Assembly: GCA_934101495.1 (NCBI GenBank)
Contig: CAKORG010000005.1
Coordinates: 1-58,640 of the forward strand
DNA length: 58,640 bases
Reading direction: 5' to 3'
Origin: an uncultured Bacilli bacterium
GTDB taxonomy: Bacteria > Bacillota_I > Bacilli_A > RF39 > UBA660
Numbering within the stretch: the stretch's first letter is position 1; each line of letters starts with the position of its first letter. Of the stretch, positions 18,348-27,063 are shown in pieces. The translations under genes were made by a program, and so were the position numbers. The notes under the pieces were generated by a model. It was not told where the DNA came from, ran no database searches, and worked only from the letters and a program-made list of their open reading frames with translations.

Positions 18348-18369
18348 AACTACCTTTGTGGTAGTTTTT
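18348..18369 (+). terminator. terminator of surface-protein operon
   Basis: AACTACC / GGTAGTT (18348-18354, 18360-18366) with a 5-base loop and a T5 tract. Confidence 0.75.
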
Positions 18370-18414
18370 CTTTTGGTGTGTTATAATTAACTTATATCTA
18401 AGGATAGTGATAAT

Positions 18415-18891
18415 ATGAAGAAAAGAAAAGTAAAGAAAATAATATTTATTTTACCGATTATTATATTTATAATTGTTTTATTAATATGTCTTTTTATTAA
18501 AAATAATAATGGTGATGTAGTAAATAGTAAATCATATTGTAATGAGTATTCTATATATGGAAATGTTTCATATAATAAAAATAACTATGTAATAGAAGAT
18601 ATAACTTATTGTAAAAATTATGATATATCTAAATATAAGGAAATAAATGCTACATTATTTGAAAAAAATGAAAATACAATAAATGAAATAACTTCTTATG
18701 AATATAATGAAGAAACTTCTATCTTATTAGATAAGTTCTTAAGTGGTAAAACATTTAAAGCTGATTATTCTAAAACTATTTGTGAAAAATATAAAAAGAA
18801 TAACTTATATTTAGAAGTAAAAGTTGTAACTTTTGATAATAAAATAGATTTAATAAATATACCACTTGTTATGGAAGGAAAATGTAAATGA
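18415..18891 (+). CDS. small membrane-anchored protein, unknown function
   Basis: 158 residues. Very basic N-terminus and one membrane helix (about 9-30), then an external domain with cysteine pairs (SYCNEYS, TYCKNYD, TICEKYK, EGKC-end) that could form disulfides. It has its own TATAAT at 18382-18387 preceded by TG, an extended -10. Its stop overlaps the start of the hydrolase gene (ATGA), so the two are cotranscribed. No family recognised. Confidence 0.72.
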   Translation: MKKRKVKKIIFILPIIIFIIVLLICLFIKNNNGDVVNSKSYCNEYSIYGNVSYNKNNYVIEDITYCKNYDISKYKEINATLFEKNENTINEITSYEYNEETSILLDKFLSGKTFKADYSKTICEKYKKNNLYLEVKVVTFDNKIDLINIPLVMEGKCK

Positions 18892-19751
18892 TAGAAAGTA
18901 CATTAAAACTAAAAGATAATTTTAAACTACATTATACAATATTTGACTATAGTAATCCCAAGGGATTAGTTTTACTTATTCATGGTGCTAAAGAACATAG
19001 AAAGAGATATTATGATTTTGCAAAATATTTAAATGATAATGGTTTTATTGTTGCTATTTGTGATAATCGGGGACATGGACAGTCTGTAGATAATAATTAT
19101 TCTTTAGGTTTTATGCCTGATTATAAGCTTATTTTAAGTGATTTGATTGAGTTTAAAGATTTTTTAAAAAATGAATATAATGTGCCATTTTATTTGTTTG
19201 GACATTCTTTAGGTTCAATGTTTGCGCGCATGCTTATTGCAGAGTGTGATAATGATTTTGAAAAGTTAGTTTTAAGTGGAACTGCTAATTATGTTAAAGC
19301 TGGTGTTATTGGTATTTTAACTGGTAATATTCTTAAATTTTTTAAAGGTTCTCATGGTTATAGTAAACTCTTAGAAAGATTTGCTAATTTCTTAGATGAT
19401 TCATGGGTAGTGGGAAATAAAGATGCGTTAGAAAAATATAGAAGTGATAAGTATTGTACTTATAAATATCCTATTTCTTCTATGATAGAAATATTTAAAA
19501 TTAATCATGATATGCACAATGTTAAGAATTACAAATTTCAAAATAAAGATTTGGAAATATTAAGTGTAAGTGGAGCTTTAGACCCTGTGACTGGTTTTGA
19601 GAAAGGTTTAAATGATAGTAAAAAAACACTAGAAAAAATAGGCTATAAAGAACCTAAATTTATAGTTTATGATAATATGTATCATGAAGTATTAAATGAA
19701 ACTGATAATAAAAAAGTTTATAAAGATATTCTTGATTTTCTTTCTAAGTAA
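18888..19751 (+). CDS. alpha/beta hydrolase (monoacylglycerol lipase / S33-like)
   Basis: 287 residues. LIHGAKEHRKRY oxyanion-loop region, DNRGHGQS, the nucleophile elbow GHSLG with S107, GALDPVTG carrying the acid and YHEVLNE with the histidine: a complete triad. The serine hydrolase_4 type acts on glycerides or lysophospholipids; the substrate here is unknown. The start overlaps the preceding stop by four bases. Confidence 0.92.
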   Translation: MIESTLKLKDNFKLHYTIFDYSNPKGLVLLIHGAKEHRKRYYDFAKYLNDNGFIVAICDNRGHGQSVDNNYSLGFMPDYKLILSDLIEFKDFLKNEYNVPFYLFGHSLGSMFARMLIAECDNDFEKLVLSGTANYVKAGVIGILTGNILKFFKGSHGYSKLLERFANFLDDSWVVGNKDALEKYRSDKYCTYKYPISSMIEIFKINHDMHNVKNYKFQNKDLEILSVSGALDPVTGFEKGLNDSKKTLEKIGYKEPKFIVYDNMYHEVLNETDNKKVYKDILDFLSK

Positions 19752-19755
19752 CAAG

Positions 19756-19786
19756 AACTCTATTTCTTTTTAGAAATAGAGTTTTG
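19756..19786 (+). terminator. terminator of hydrolase operon
   Basis: An 11-bp stem AACTCTATTTC / GAAATAGAGTT (19756-19766, 19773-19783) followed by TTTTGTCTTTT. Confidence 0.85.
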
Positions 19787-19814
19787 TCTTTTAAAGTAAT
19801 AGTTCTAGTTAAAT

Positions 19815-19925
19815 AAAAAAGCATCTAAATCAACGAGGTTGATTTAGATGCACCATATCTATTGGTAGCATCCAATCTCGCAATACTGGATGTTCCATTT
19901 TTAATTTATGCAAATTTCCTTTGCT
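19815..19925 (-). ncRNA. orphan copy of antitoxin-like structured RNA
   Basis: About 110 bases on the minus strand, closely similar to the RNA at 42020-42133. Both show, in order, a GCAAA / TTTGC hairpin, a CATCCA / TGGATG hairpin with variable loop, an ACCA / TGGT hairpin and a perfect 14-bp terminator stem (GCATCTAAATCAAC / GTTGATTTAGATGC, 19821-19834 and 19838-19851) followed by T6. Loops differ in length and sequence while stems are kept, which supports RNA function; a short reading frame is not conserved between copies. No hydrophobic peptide gene lies beside this copy. Confidence 0.65.
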
Positions 19926-19931
19926 ATATAC

Positions 19932-19960
19932 ATATTACCATATATTATTATTTTTGTCAA
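19932..19960 (-). promoter_or_regulatory. sigma-A promoter of orphan RNA
   Basis: On the minus strand: TTGACA (19955-19960), 17-base spacer, TAATAT (19932-19937). Confidence 0.7.
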
Positions 19961-20067
19961 CTGCTTGAAAATATAGCTTTTTTAAAATTTTGTCAAGTTT
20001 TAAAAATATACTAGTAAAAAGTATATTTTTTTGGTAGAATTATTCTAGAAAGTAGTGGTGGATAAAA

Positions 20068-20805
20068 ATGTTTTTAGGTGAAAATCCAATTCATATTGAA
20101 GTAGAAAATAAATCAGATATAGCAAAATTAGTTTTAATGCCAGGAGACCCTTTAAGAGCAAAGTATATTGCAGAAAACTTTTTGGAAAATGCTAGGTGTG
20201 TTACAAGTGTTCGTAATATGCTAGGGTTTACTGGTACTTATAAAGGTATTCCTATAACTGTAATGGGAAGTGGAATGGGCATGCCTAGTATGGGTATTTA
20301 TTCTTTTGAGTTATTTCATTTCTTTGATGTTCAAAAAATTATTAGAATTGGTACATGTGGTGCAGTTAGTCCAAAAGCAAATATTAATGATATGCTTTTA
20401 AGTGAAAGTGTATATAGTGAGTCTAACTTTGCTTATACATATAATAATTATAGGGAAAGAGTTGTTGTTGCTGATAAAAATCTTAATGATAATGTTGAAA
20501 AAGCAGCTGATGAACTTGGTTTAAGTAATAATTTACATAAAGGAATGCTTACCACAATGGATGTTTTTGGTCCATATATTGATTTTGAAAGAGTTCTTAA
20601 AAGAATACCAAAAGAATATGAAGTTTTAGGAGAAGAAATGGAAGCTTTTGGACTTATCCATGTTGCAAATAGTATGGGTAGATGTGCAACAGCTATAGCA
20701 ACAGTTGTTGACTCAAAATATAGTAATGTTGTTTTATCTATTGAGGAAAGACAAACATCACTTAATAATATGATAAAATTAGCATTAGAAGCCATAATAA
20801 AATAG
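20068..20805 (+). CDS. deoD: purine-nucleoside phosphorylase, DeoD type
   Basis: 245 residues. GDPLRAKYIAENFL, NMLGFTGTYKG, MGSGMGMPSMGIY, IRIGTCGAV and the late GEEMEAFGL motif identify the hexameric NP-I family. It splits purine (deoxy)nucleosides with phosphate in salvage. It lies 18 bases before a phosphohexomutase gene; both are likely cotranscribed, linking pentose-1-phosphate/hexose-phosphate handling. GGTGG lies 8 bases before ATG. Confidence 0.96.
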   Translation: MFLGENPIHIEVENKSDIAKLVLMPGDPLRAKYIAENFLENARCVTSVRNMLGFTGTYKGIPITVMGSGMGMPSMGIYSFELFHFFDVQKIIRIGTCGAVSPKANINDMLLSESVYSESNFAYTYNNYRERVVVADKNLNDNVEKAADELGLSNNLHKGMLTTMDVFGPYIDFERVLKRIPKEYEVLGEEMEAFGLIHVANSMGRCATAIATVVDSKYSNVVLSIEERQTSLNNMIKLALEAIIK

Positions 20806-20823
20806 ATATAAAGGGATGGTTAG

Positions 20824-22203
20824 ATGAATACTATAAATGAAGAAATATTTAGAGCTTATGATATAAGGGGAACTTATCCAACTACTATAAATGAACAAAC
20901 AGCATTTATCATTGGAAAAAGTTATGGTTCATATTTACAAGAAAAATATAATAAAAATACTTGTATTGTTTCTCATGATAATAGATTATCTAGTGAAACA
21001 CTTACACAAAATCTTATAAAAGGCTTAGTTTCAAGTGGAATAAATATTATTTCTTTGGGTTATACAACAACACCAATGAATTATTATGCTAGATATTTAA
21101 ATCAAATACCGGGTATTATGGTTACTGCTTCTCATAATCCAAAAGATGATAATGGTTTTAAAATGTCTTTTGATGGAATGATAAATGCTCGTGGAGAAAT
21201 GATTGAGGATTTTAAAAATTATACTTTAGCAGGTAGTTTTAAAAATGGACAAGGTAGAATTACTAATACAAATATAACTGATAAATATCTTGAATATCTA
21301 AAGTATTCTCTAAAGTTTGGAAAAAATAAAAGAAAAATTGTAATAGATCCAGGAAATGGTGCTACAACTCATATAGTAAGAAAAGTGTTTGATAATGTAT
21401 TTTGTAATCCTATTTATATAAATGATATTTCTGATGGTAGTTTTCCTAATCATCATCCTGATCCTGCAGTTGCTGAAAATTTAGTACAATTACAAAAAGC
21501 AGTAAAAGAAAATAGAGCTGATTTTGGTATTGCTTACGATGGTGATGGTGATAGAATAGGTGTTGTTATGGAAAATGGTGAAATTTTACAAATTGAACAT
21601 CTGATGTTACTTTATATTAAAGATATGATAAATAGTGTATCGAATAAAACTTTTCTTTATGATATAAAATGTTCTAAAGTTATGGAAGATATGTTAACTT
21701 TATGGGGAGGGAAGGGTATTTGTTATAGGACAGGAGCTTCCTATACTCAATATAAAATTGCGCAAGATAATTTACCTTTTGGCGGAGAATATTCTGGACA
21801 TCTTTATTTTAGAGATAGAGATGCTGATTGTGCCAGTGCAATATATGCTTCACTTAGACTTTTGGAAATTTTAAGTAGAACTAATGAAAAGTTAAGTAAA
21901 TTAGTAAAAGATTTTCCAAAATATTATACGACACCAGAAATAAAAATACCAAGTGATGATAATATAAAATTCAATGTTGTTGAACAAATTAAAAAATATG
22001 CTAAACTTGAAAATTATCCGATTAACGATATTGATGGAGTTAGAATTACTTATACAAATGGTTGGGCTTTAGTTAGAGCTTCAAATACTGGCCCAAATTT
22101 AACTTTTAGGGCTGAAGCAACAAGTGAAGATGGAATCATAGCTCTCAAGAATATATATATACCAATGATTGAAAAATATAATAAACCAGTTGATACATTA
22201 TAA
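20824..22203 (+). CDS. phosphomannomutase / phosphoglucomutase family
   Basis: 459 residues. N-terminal FRAYDIRGTYP, the active-site loop TASHNPKDDNGFK with phosphoserine S103, the metal loop YDGDGDRIG and the sugar loop GGEYSGHLYFRD. The ManB/AlgC-type alpha-D-phosphohexomutases interconvert mannose or glucose 1- and 6-phosphates, supplying sugar nucleotides. Which sugar it prefers cannot be read from the sequence. AAGGGATGG precedes the start. Confidence 0.92.
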   Translation: MNTINEEIFRAYDIRGTYPTTINEQTAFIIGKSYGSYLQEKYNKNTCIVSHDNRLSSETLTQNLIKGLVSSGINIISLGYTTTPMNYYARYLNQIPGIMVTASHNPKDDNGFKMSFDGMINARGEMIEDFKNYTLAGSFKNGQGRITNTNITDKYLEYLKYSLKFGKNKRKIVIDPGNGATTHIVRKVFDNVFCNPIYINDISDGSFPNHHPDPAVAENLVQLQKAVKENRADFGIAYDGDGDRIGVVMENGEILQIEHLMLLYIKDMINSVSNKTFLYDIKCSKVMEDMLTLWGGKGICYRTGASYTQYKIAQDNLPFGGEYSGHLYFRDRDADCASAIYASLRLLEILSRTNEKLSKLVKDFPKYYTTPEIKIPSDDNIKFNVVEQIKKYAKLENYPINDIDGVRITYTNGWALVRASNTGPNLTFRAEATSEDGIIALKNIYIPMIEKYNKPVDTL

Positions 22204-22356
22204 GATTTAGAATAAAAATATTCTATTTCTTTTTTAATGAAAAGTAATTACATGTAAAACACAACATGTTCACTTAACTAGTGGCTTTTTGGTTTAGAAT
22301 TAATATATAGTATGGTAAATATTTAGTGTGATATTGTTAAAGAATGGAGAAGTAAT

Positions 22357-22485
22357 ATGGAAAATCAAAAAACAAAAATAATAAGTATCGTAGCAATAGT
22401 GGCATTAGCACTCACAGTAGTAACTGCAACGTATGCTTATTTTCAAGCTTAAACTGGTGAAGGTTCACAAATAGACATTAAATAA
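22357..22485 (+). pseudogene. degraded copy of MENQKTKIISI-type surface protein
   Basis: The first 31 codons match the start of the surface proteins at 31875 and 57886 (MENQKTKIISIVA..ALALT..TATYAYFQA), then a TAA at 22450-22452 replaces the conserved CAA. The reading continues TGEGSQIDIK and stops again at 22483-22485, after which homology ends. Its promoter region also matches, but the T tract before it is only T5. A leader-only peptide could still be made, but more likely this is a dead remnant. Confidence 0.8.
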
Positions 22486-22503
22486 AGACATAAATTTAAT
22501 AAT

Positions 22504-22530
22504 AACCAGATAAAATTACATTATCTGGTT
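22504..22530. terminator. bidirectional terminator
   Basis: AACCAGATAA / TTATCTGGTT (22504-22513, 22521-22530) with a 7-base loop; T-rich on the plus side. It separates the pseudogene from the convergent gene at 22538. Confidence 0.65.
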
Positions 22531-22537
22531 TTGAATA

Positions 22538-23350
22538 TTATTTTTCTCTAATTCTTCTGATACTATCTAATGTACATGTTGTTAAATATAATCCGAGTTC
22601 TTCATTACATCGTTTACTAAGTTCAGAAAATTCTTCTCCACTTATTAACAATGATGGTTGTTTATAATATTTTTTCCATAAATCTAGAGGTACAATTATA
22701 TTATTAGCAAAATCTAGTACTAAATTGTGTTTAATATCAAGTATTACTGAATGTTCCATATAACCTTTGAACTCATAAGGAATATAATAGTATGCACCAT
22801 ATAAATCTGGGCTTTGAGTAAGTATTTCACTAGTAAGATTATGACAAAAACCTCGTCTTTCTTCAACAGAAATCTTATTTATATTAAAAAATTTATCTAG
22901 TGGAAATAAATTTATTTCCCCATAATTGGAATTCAATCTTACTCTTTGCATTGTAATTTCTTCAATATCATGTATAGAAACTGCACCTTGAATAAATTGA
23001 AGGTATGTTAAAAAATCCACATCTTTACTAAAATAAAAATCTGTTCTCTGCATAGCTAATAATAGTTCAGAACTAATGTTGTAATTATATTTTTTGAGTA
23101 CTTCACGTACAATTTCAACAACTTTCGGATTACCACTAGTTAAAAACATAGAAATAAGACAGCTCACTTTTTCACTATCAGACATATAATTTGGAAAGGT
23201 CATAATTTCACTTGGAAATTCAAGTAAAACTTTTTTAGCAACGTCATTGTTTAATCTAATATTCTCTGTTTGCCTTTCAGTATAAATTTTATTAATTTTA
23301 CTATTACTAGTTTTGCTATAAACCTCTTTTATATCTTCAAAAGAAACCAT
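22538..23350 (-). CDS. uncharacterised protein with possible Cys-His-Asp triad
   Basis: 270 residues from ATG 23350 (GGGGTG 6 bases upstream); the longer frame starting at 23413 has no ribosome site. The N-terminal ~170 residues are helical. The C-terminal part contains RRGFCHNLT, then YMEHSVILDI and LVLDFANN, spaced as Cys, His and Asp are in papain-like or transglutaminase-like enzymes. That reading is inference; no named family is recognised. It is monocistronic and diverges from spoVIF. Confidence 0.7.
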   Translation of the reverse strand: MVSFEDIKEVYSKTSNSKINKIYTERQTENIRLNNDVAKKVLLEFPSEIMTFPNYMSDSEKVSCLISMFLTSGNPKVVEIVREVLKKYNYNISSELLLAMQRTDFYFSKDVDFLTYLQFIQGAVSIHDIEEITMQRVRLNSNYGEINLFPLDKFFNINKISVEERRGFCHNLTSEILTQSPDLYGAYYYIPYEFKGYMEHSVILDIKHNLVLDFANNIIVPLDLWKKYYKQPSLLISGEEFSELSKRCNEELGLYLTTCTLDSIRRIREK

Positions 23351-23410
23351 AATCAACACCCCATTTGTTGAGAGAATTATACAATAAATAGGTACATTTG
23401 TCAAATTAGG

Positions 23411-23419
23411 CATATATTA
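23411..23419 (+). promoter_or_regulatory. sigma-K-like -10 element before spoVIF
   Basis: CATATATTA fits the sigma-K -10 pattern CATAnnnTA and lies 18 bases before the spoVIF start. The -35 cannot be fixed: GTACA is present, but 14 bases upstream instead of 16-17. Confidence 0.35.
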
Positions 23420-23437
23420 TTTTAGGGAGGCTCTTTT

Positions 23438-23680
23438 ATGAAATTCGGAGATGAATTCTTTAAAAAGGTGGAAAAGAAAACAAAAGTGGACAAAAACACA
23501 ATTATAAGTTTAGCAGAAAAACTACAAAAAGGAAATATGAAGGATGAAAAGACTTTAACGGAAGTAATTGATACTTTAAGCAAAATGACAGGTAAAAAGG
23601 TAACGGATGAACAGAAGAAAAAAATAATAAGTAAAATCGTGGATGATAAAGTACCTAAAGATGTTGAAAAAATGTTTTAA
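23438..23680 (+). CDS. spoVIF: stage VI sporulation protein F
   Basis: 80 residues. FFKKVEKKTKVDKNTIISLAEKLQ, then KDEKTLTEVIDTLSKMTGKKV and a Lys-rich helix match SpoVIF/YjcC of Bacillus, a late coat-assembly factor in the mother cell. AGGGAGG lies 8 bases upstream of ATG. It diverges from the gene at 22538 and ends in its own terminator. Confidence 0.9.
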   Translation: MKFGDEFFKKVEKKTKVDKNTIISLAEKLQKGNMKDEKTLTEVIDTLSKMTGKKVTDEQKKKIISKIVDDKVPKDVEKMF

Positions 23681-23691
23681 CATCTTTTTTT
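23657..23691 (+). terminator. terminator overlapping spoVIF 3' end
   Basis: AAAGATGTT / AACATCTTT (23657-23665, 23679-23687) followed by T6; the stem begins inside the last codons. Confidence 0.75.
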
Positions 23692-23732
23692 CCTTGGTTA
23701 ATTATGATATAGTGTAAATATTGGAGGTAAAA

Positions 23733-24140
23733 ATGATTGAATATAATAATTTAAAGACAGATGAATATGAAAACATATTAAATTCTGTGGGTTGGAAAAT
23801 GCCATCTGCAAGGTTACTTAGAAAGTCCTTAGAAAATGGTATTAACGTTAAATGTGTAGTGGATGATAAAACAATTGGTATGGCAAGATTTGTAACAGAT
23901 GGTGGATATGCTGGATTAATTATGGATGTTGTAGTAATTCCCGAATATCAAAAAAAAGGTTATGGAAAGCTTTTAATTAGTTCTTTACTAGATTATATAA
24001 GGAAAAATCTTGAAGACGGTGAAGAAATAATGATACAATTATTATCAGCGCCTGGAAAACAACCATTTTATGAATTATTTGGATTTAAGGTAAAAAAGAA
24101 TGTTGCAGAAGACGGCATGTATATGTGGTTTAAAAAGTAA
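23733..24140 (+). CDS. GNAT family N-acetyltransferase
   Basis: 135 residues from ATG 23733 (GGAGG 5 bases upstream). The acetyl-CoA site is clear: MDVVVIPEYQKKGYGKLLISSLLDYI, and FYELFGFKV is the usual C-terminal strand. The substrate is unknown. It stands alone between spoVIF and the TetR gene. Confidence 0.92.
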   Translation: MIEYNNLKTDEYENILNSVGWKMPSARLLRKSLENGINVKCVVDDKTIGMARFVTDGGYAGLIMDVVVIPEYQKKGYGKLLISSLLDYIRKNLEDGEEIMIQLLSAPGKQPFYELFGFKVKKNVAEDGMYMWFKK

Positions 24141-24153
24141 TGTTCTTTTTTTC

Positions 24154-24182
24154 TTTACAAATAATGTATCACATGATACAAT
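24154..24182 (+). promoter_or_regulatory. TetR promoter with palindromic operator
   Basis: TTTACA (24154-24159), 17-base spacer and TACAAT (24177-24182). The palindrome TGTATC-ACAT-GATACA (24165-24180) lies in the spacer and overlaps the -10, as expected for autorepression by the adjacent TetR protein. Confidence 0.7.
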
Positions 24183-24204
24183 TTAGTTATAAGAAGGTGA
24201 CAAG

Positions 24205-24770
24205 TTGCCAAAACAAATAAAAATAAGCAAAGATGATATACTTAGGGCAGCACTTGAAATAGTTAGAAATGACGGTATAGAAAAGGTGAGTAATAGAGAA
24301 ATTGCTAAGAAGTTAAATTGTTCTATAAGACCAATATATTATCAGTTTGAAAATAGTGAAGAGTTATTAAATGAACTAAATAAAGTAATGATAAAATACT
24401 TTTATGATTTTATAACAAACAATATGAATGATGAAATGCCAAAGTATAAGCAAACAGGTATTAACTATATAAAGTTTGCTAAAGAAGAAAAGAATATATT
24501 TAAAGTATTATTTATGAGTAAAACTAATCTTTCAATAAGTGAGTTTATTGATGCTGCGGATGATAATTTTGATGAAATAGAAAATATATAAATATGAGTA
24601 CTAGTTTAACTGGCGAGAATTTAAAATCATTTCATGTTAAGATGTGGTTATTTACTCATGGACTAGCTACTTTAATTGCATGTAAAGCTGTTAATTTAAC
24701 TGATGGTGAAATAAGTGAACTTTTATCAAGTGAGTTTAGAGCTTTAGTACTTTTGGAGGATAGAAAATGA
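24205..24770 (+). pseudogene. TetR-family regulator, frameshifted
   Basis: The first part (TTG 24205 to stop 24591, 128 residues) has a complete TetR DNA-binding domain: AALEIVRNDGIEKVSNREIAKKLNCSIRPIYYQF. The ligand-domain half continues in another frame from about 24594 to 24770 (FHVKMWLFTHGLATLIACKAVNL, typical for TetR C-termini). The break lies in the AT repeat around 24582-24596, so a small indel or sequencing error separates the halves. The next operon encodes an ABC-2 exporter, its likely target. Confidence 0.8.
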
Positions 24771-24984
24771 AATATAGTAAACTGTGGGAGTATATAGTAT
24801 CTTCAAGTAAGAAAGATATAGTTCTAGGTTTTAGAGAAATTGAGAATATTCTAGGATTTAATATAGACCATTCATTTTTAAAAGTAAAAAAGAACTTATA
24901 AATTATGGTTATGAAGTAAGTAAAATTAGTTTAAAAAATAAAGAAATATATGTAAGGAGAATAAATAATGAAAAAAATAATTGA
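24767..24984 (+). pseudogene. small DUF7662-like protein, frameshifted
   Basis: ATG 24767 opens 44 codons (YSKLWEYIVSS, GFREIENILGFNIDHSFLKVKK) and stops at 24899-24901. The rest of the family pattern (ELINYGYEVSKISLKNKEIYVRRI) continues in the next frame to 24984, overlapping the ABC gene start. The break is in the A6 run at 24886-24891; one extra A would restore the frame. The family assignment is from memory. Confidence 0.7.
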
Positions 24985-25906
24985 AGTAAAAAACTTAAGT
25001 AAAAGTTATAAGAATTTAAAAGCAATAGATGATTTATCTTTTGATGTTTATGAAGGAGAAATACTAGGGTTACTTGGACCAAATGGAAGTGGTAAATCTA
25101 CGACGATTAACTCAGTACTTAATTTGCTAGAGTTTGAAAAAGGGACAATTAAGATATTTGGTAAAATAATGAAGCCAGATGCTTATGATATAAAAAGAAA
25201 TATTGGAGTAATATTTCAAGAGGTAGCAGTTTTTGAAGAATTAACTGTTTATGAAAATATAGATTATTTTTGTGGTTTATATGTAAGTGATAAACTTTTA
25301 AGAAAATCTTATGTAGAAGATGCCATAAATCTTGTGGGCTTAAAAGAATTTACTAAGTTTTATCCAAAGCAACTATCTGGAGGATTACTTAGAAGACTTA
25401 ATATTGCATGTGGTATAGCTCATAAACCTAAATTAATATTTTTAGATGAACCAACTGTTGCGGTAGACCCCCAAAGCAGAAATAATATCTTAGATGGTAT
25501 TAAAAAATTACGAGATGATGGTGCTACGATTGTTTATACAACTCATTATATGGAAGAGGTAGAAATGATTTGTGATAGAATAATTATTCTTGATAAAGGT
25601 AAAATTTTAGCAGAAGGCACCACAGATGAATTAAAATCACTTGCAAAACTTGAAGAAAAAATAACTTTAGAAGTAAAGAAAATAAGTCCGAAAATAATTG
25701 ATGAAATAAAAACATTTAAAACTGTTGATAGTGTTATAGAAAATGGAAATACTTTAGTAATTACTTATAAAAAGGGTAAAGATAATCTTGGTGAATTAAT
25801 AGATTATTTACATTCTAAAAAAGTTACTTATTCTAAAATATTTAGTGAAAGACCAACTCTTAATGATGTGTTCTTAGAACTTACTGGAAAGGATTTGAGA
25901 GATTAA
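24968..25906 (+). CDS. ABC transporter ATP-binding protein (ABC-2 exporter)
   Basis: 312 residues. Walker A GPNGSGKST, Q-loop VIFQE, signature LSGGLLRR, Walker B LIFLDEPTVAVDP and the H-loop TTHYMEE. The C-terminal ~80 residues form the extension seen in DrrA/NatA-type exporters. It overlaps the following permease gene by one base. Together with two ABC-2 permeases it forms a complete heterodimeric exporter; the substrate (drug, lipid, ion) is unknown. The TetR gene upstream is probably its regulator. Confidence 0.95.
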   Translation: MKKIIEVKNLSKSYKNLKAIDDLSFDVYEGEILGLLGPNGSGKSTTINSVLNLLEFEKGTIKIFGKIMKPDAYDIKRNIGVIFQEVAVFEELTVYENIDYFCGLYVSDKLLRKSYVEDAINLVGLKEFTKFYPKQLSGGLLRRLNIACGIAHKPKLIFLDEPTVAVDPQSRNNILDGIKKLRDDGATIVYTTHYMEEVEMICDRIIILDKGKILAEGTTDELKSLAKLEEKITLEVKKISPKIIDEIKTFKTVDSVIENGNTLVITYKKGKDNLGELIDYLHSKKVTYSKIFSERPTLNDVFLELTGKDLRD

Positions 25907-27063
25907 TGTTTATTCATAATTTTAAATATGCTTTAAAAGTACTTTTTAGAAATAAATCCCTTATATTCTGGACATTTATTTTTCCAATATTACTTGGTAC
26001 ATTTTTTCATATGGCATTTAAAGATATTGAAAATAATGAAGCATTTCATGCTTTTGATATTGCAGTTGTAGATAGTCCAGATTATGAAAATAACACTATA
26101 TTTAAAGAAACTATGAATGAAGCAAGTAAAGATGGTAATAATAAATTATTTAATGTAAAAATAGTAAAAAAAGAAGATGCAAGTAAGCTTTTAGAAAATA
26201 AAGAAATAACTGGTTATCTAGAATTTAATAAAGATGATGTAAATATTACTATAAGTGATAATGGGATATATGAAACAATACTTAAGTTTTTTGTAGATGA
26301 AGTAAATAGTAATAAGAAAATAATTGAAAATACTGTAAATGAGGAAATAAGTAAAGGTAATTTAGATTATCAAATGGTAATAAGTAATGTAATGGAAAAA
26401 TTAAATGAAACAATAGAATTTAAAAATATATCTAGAAGTAATTTAAGTTATACAATGATTGAATATTATACTTTAATTGCTATGGCTGCTTTATATGGTG
26501 GTGCTATATCAATGTATATTATAAATAAAAATATGCCAAATATGAGTAGTGTAGGTAAGAGAAATAGTACAGCTCCGATTCCTAAAAGTACACTTTTACT
26601 TAGTGGTTTACTTGCCAGTTTAGTGGTGCAAATAACTGGTTTAATTTTATTATTTATCTATACAATCTTTATTTTAAAGATAGATTATAACTCTAATATT
26701 TGGTTAATTGCTTTACTTGCAGTTGTGGGCTCTCTAGCTGGTTTATCACTTGGATGTATTATTGGCACTATTTTAAAAACAAATGAAAATGCTAAAAGTG
26801 GTATTTTAATTGGTGTTACCATGTTTCTATCATTCTTATCAGGTATGATGGGTATTACAATGAAATATGTAATTGATAAAAATATACCTATTTTAAATAT
26901 GATAAATCCTGCTGCAATGATTACAGATGGCTTTTATGCTCTATATTATTACGGATTTGAAAGTAGATATATTTTTAATATTTTAAGTTTACTTATATTT
27001 TCACTTATAATGTTACTTATATCAAGTATCAGTTTAAGGAGGCAAAAATATGACAGTATTTAA
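25906..27063 (+). CDS. ABC-2 type permease
   Basis: 385 residues. One helix near the N-terminus (about 20-36), a large external loop (about 40-185), then five helices at the C-terminus, the usual ABC-2 layout. It contains GMMGITMKYVIDKNIPILNMINPAAMITDGFYAL. Overlaps the ATPase gene by one base and the second permease by 14 bases. Confidence 0.92.
   Translation: MFIHNFKYALKVLFRNKSLIFWTFIFPILLGTFFHMAFKDIENNEAFHAFDIAVVDSPDYENNTIFKETMNEASKDGNNKLFNVKIVKKEDASKLLENKEITGYLEFNKDDVNITISDNGIYETILKFFVDEVNSNKKIIENTVNEEISKGNLDYQMVISNVMEKLNETIEFKNISRSNLSYTMIEYYTLIAMAALYGGAISMYIINKNMPNMSSVGKRNSTAPIPKSTLLLSGLLASLVVQITGLILLFIYTIFILKIDYNSNIWLIALLAVVGSLAGLSLGCIIGTILKTNENAKSGILIGVTMFLSFLSGMMGITMKYVIDKNIPILNMINPAAMITDGFYALYYYGFESRYIFNILSLLIFSLIMLLISSISLRRQKYDSI

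Noticed and set aside
19835..19898. Short minus-strand frame starting MEHPVL in the orphan RNA
   Set aside because: The second RNA copy has a two-base length difference that shifts the frame, so the peptide is not conserved while the hairpins are.
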